Positions 5,571 through 6,783 of a DNA stretch of 6,783 bases are shown here, in pieces (the first letter of the stretch is position 1; each line of letters starts with the position of its first letter). Both the position numbers and the translations under genes were made by a program. The notes under the pieces were generated by a model. That model was not told the DNA's origin. It saw nothing but the letters and a program-made list of their open reading frames with translations, and ran no database searches. The DNA lies in assembly GCA_041623475.1 (NCBI GenBank), contig JBFJWU010000192.1:1-6783 (forward strand), in the 5' to 3' direction. This DNA comes from JBFJWU01 sp041623475 [NCBI: bacterium] (GTDB taxonomy: Bacteria > J088).

Positions 5571-6458
5571 ATGAACACTATGGATCAGGAAACCCGTCCC
5601 GATACGCCTCGCGCACCTGACATATGGACGTACCGCGACCCGCGCCGCTACTTGAATGATTTGTGCGACTATCTTCGCGCTATCGATTCGTCGTTTAGTT
5701 ACCGGAAACTTGGCCGGTGGGCCGGACTGAAGTCACCAAACTATATCCCGACTTACTTACAGGGCAAGCGGAACCTTCGCCCTGACACCGCCCAACGCAT
5801 CGCCGCAGCACTGGAATTGTCAGAACACGAGCAGCGATTTTTTGTGATGCTGACCCGTTTTGAACAGACCGATTCGGAAACTGAATCCGCCGATTATTAT
5901 CGATCACTTCTGGATTTGGCAGTCCGCTACGGCCAAACAGGCCGGATCGACACGGCACGTCTGGACTATTTCAGCTGCTGGTTCATACCCGTAGTACATG
6001 CAATGGCCAGCCTGCGGGAATTCCGGGGTGACCCACACTGGATTGCGGCCCGAATCAACCCCAAAATCCGATCATTCGATGCCCAAAAGGCGTTGGACAC
6101 GTTATCTGAACTGGGCATCTTCCAGCGCGGCCCCGATGGGTCGTATACGGTGGCAGAACGACGTCTGGAGACAGAACCGGAACTGCAGAGTCTGATGATT
6201 CGCGAATACCACAGAGCCATGATTCGCCTCAGCGAAGCGTCCTTAGATGCCTGGGACCCCGAGAAGCGAATAGCCTCGGCCATAACCTTAACCGTGCCGT
6301 CGGAACTGATACCGCAGGTCCTGCAGCGAATCGAGTCGTATCGCGAGGACATGTTTTCCTGGCTGGTCAGTGAACAGAGGGAATCCGATGCAATCCAGGG
6401 CGACGTGATGCAAATCAACTTCCAAGCCTTTCCGGTCACCGAACTTGACGAAAGCTAA
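5571..6458 (+). CDS. TIGR02147 family (DUF4423) regulator-like protein
   Basis: This 295-residue protein fits the TIGR02147 family, first defined in Fibrobacter succinogenes and recognised by a C-terminal DUF4423 domain. Residues 18-37 (IWTYRDPRRYLNDLCDYLRA) are the family-type opening. Residues 42-70 (FSYRKLGRWAGLKSPNYIPTYLQGKRNL) look like a helix-turn-helix of the XRE type, and IAAALELSEHEQRFFVML (77-94) completes it. The DUF4423 part spans about 105-270, with a winged-helix-like stretch around ALDTLSELGIFQRGPDGSYTV (174-194). It is probably a cytoplasmic DNA-binding regulator, but the biochemical function of this family is poorly known. The frame is open back to 5196, but that part runs antisense to the TetR gene. 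ATG 5571 is preferred because of AGG six bases upstream; ATG 5580 has no such site. A lipoprotein gene follows 24 bases downstream, probably in the same operon. Confidence 0.82.
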   Translation: MNTMDQETRPDTPRAPDIWTYRDPRRYLNDLCDYLRAIDSSFSYRKLGRWAGLKSPNYIPTYLQGKRNLRPDTAQRIAAALELSEHEQRFFVMLTRFEQTDSETESADYYRSLLDLAVRYGQTGRIDTARLDYFSCWFIPVVHAMASLREFRGDPHWIAARINPKIRSFDAQKALDTLSELGIFQRGPDGSYTVAERRLETEPELQSLMIREYHRAMIRLSEASLDAWDPEKRIASAITLTVPSELIPQVLQRIESYREDMFSWLVSEQRESDAIQGDVMQINFQAFPVTELDES

Positions 6459-6482
6459 CCCCGACAAAAGACGGAAACACTT

Positions 6483-6783
6483 ATGAATTCACGACAACAG
6501 ATCCCGTTAATATTATTGTGTTCGATCATGGTATGCGGTTGCGCCGATGGCGGGGCTGGCGGCGTCACGGTCGGATCCAGTCTGGACGAACCAGCGGTGA
6601 CCCGTTTCCAGATGCAGCTGACCGACCAGACCCGCGGGACCACTGCTGCGCCCGTGTGGATGCCAGCGGCGCTCCAGGCTCGCAACTTTCGTGTTACACA
6701 GGCCGAGGCCAACTTACGCCGCGTCGGATTCCATACATCCGATGTGATCGACTGCGACCGTTACGATGAATCAAGCCAATTAC
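6483..6783 (+). CDS. Putative lipoprotein, N-terminal part (cut by window end)
   Basis: The frame from ATG 6483 stays open to the last base, giving 100 residues of an incomplete protein. The N-terminus has R4, a hydrophobic run IPLILLCSIMV and a lipobox-like V-C-G-C ending at C20, so it is a likely signal peptidase II substrate. Alanine at +2 would favour the outer membrane. A glycine-rich linker (DGGAGGV) follows. The remainder is mostly polar (about residues 28-100, including QARNFRVTQAEANLRRVGF and a C in VIDCDRYDE). I do not recognise the family. It begins 24 bases after the TIGR02147 stop on the same strand with only a weak GGA 9 bases upstream, which suggests co-transcription. Pairing with a TIGR02147 regulator suggests the two are functionally linked, but this cannot be shown here. 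Confidence 0.72.
   Translation, partial: MNSRQQIPLILLCSIMVCGCADGGAGGVTVGSSLDEPAVTRFQMQLTDQTRGTTAAPVWMPAALQARNFRVTQAEANLRRVGFHTSDVIDCDRYDESSQL

Overview
The window holds eight protein genes on GC-rich DNA with little spare sequence. Gene style (Shine-Dalgarno sites, a lipobox, TetR and MFS families) points to a Gram-negative bacterium, probably a proteobacterium. No rRNA, tRNA, CRISPR array, transposase or origin was seen, so the organism cannot be named from this stretch.

Layout. At the left edge is the C-terminal end of an MFS transporter (+). It runs head-on into an NHL-type beta-propeller protein (-), and their stop codons overlap. A 177-base divergent intergenic region with a rho-independent terminator separates the propeller gene from a DAPG hydrolase-like gene (+) that carries a signal peptide. 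That gene converges on an acetoacetate-decarboxylase-family gene (-), again with overlapping stop codons. After a 257-base gap that contains a perfect 18-bp hairpin comes a minus-strand operon. In it a TetR/AcrR regulator is followed by a DUF2236 (MpaB/rubber-oxygenase family) heme oxygenase-like gene, with an 11-base overlap. A 208-base region with a likely TetR operator and other inverted repeats leads to a plus-strand pair: a TIGR02147/DUF4423 regulator-like protein and the start of a lipoprotein cut by the window end.

How they may work together. Three enzymes in about 3 kb (a retro-Claisen C-C hydrolase homologue, an acetoacetate-decarboxylase-fold enzyme and a DUF2236 oxygenase) suit beta-dicarbonyl, acyl-phenol or lipid-like substrates. 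A transporter and a TetR regulator lie alongside. A small catabolic or detoxification region is a reasonable inference, but only TetR-DUF2236 is clearly an operon; the other genes alternate in strand. The TIGR02147-lipoprotein pair looks like a separate unit. The points most worth checking are the exported DAPG hydrolase-like protein, the substituted active-site positions in the ADC-like and DUF2236 proteins, the TetR operator, and the unexplained perfect hairpin.
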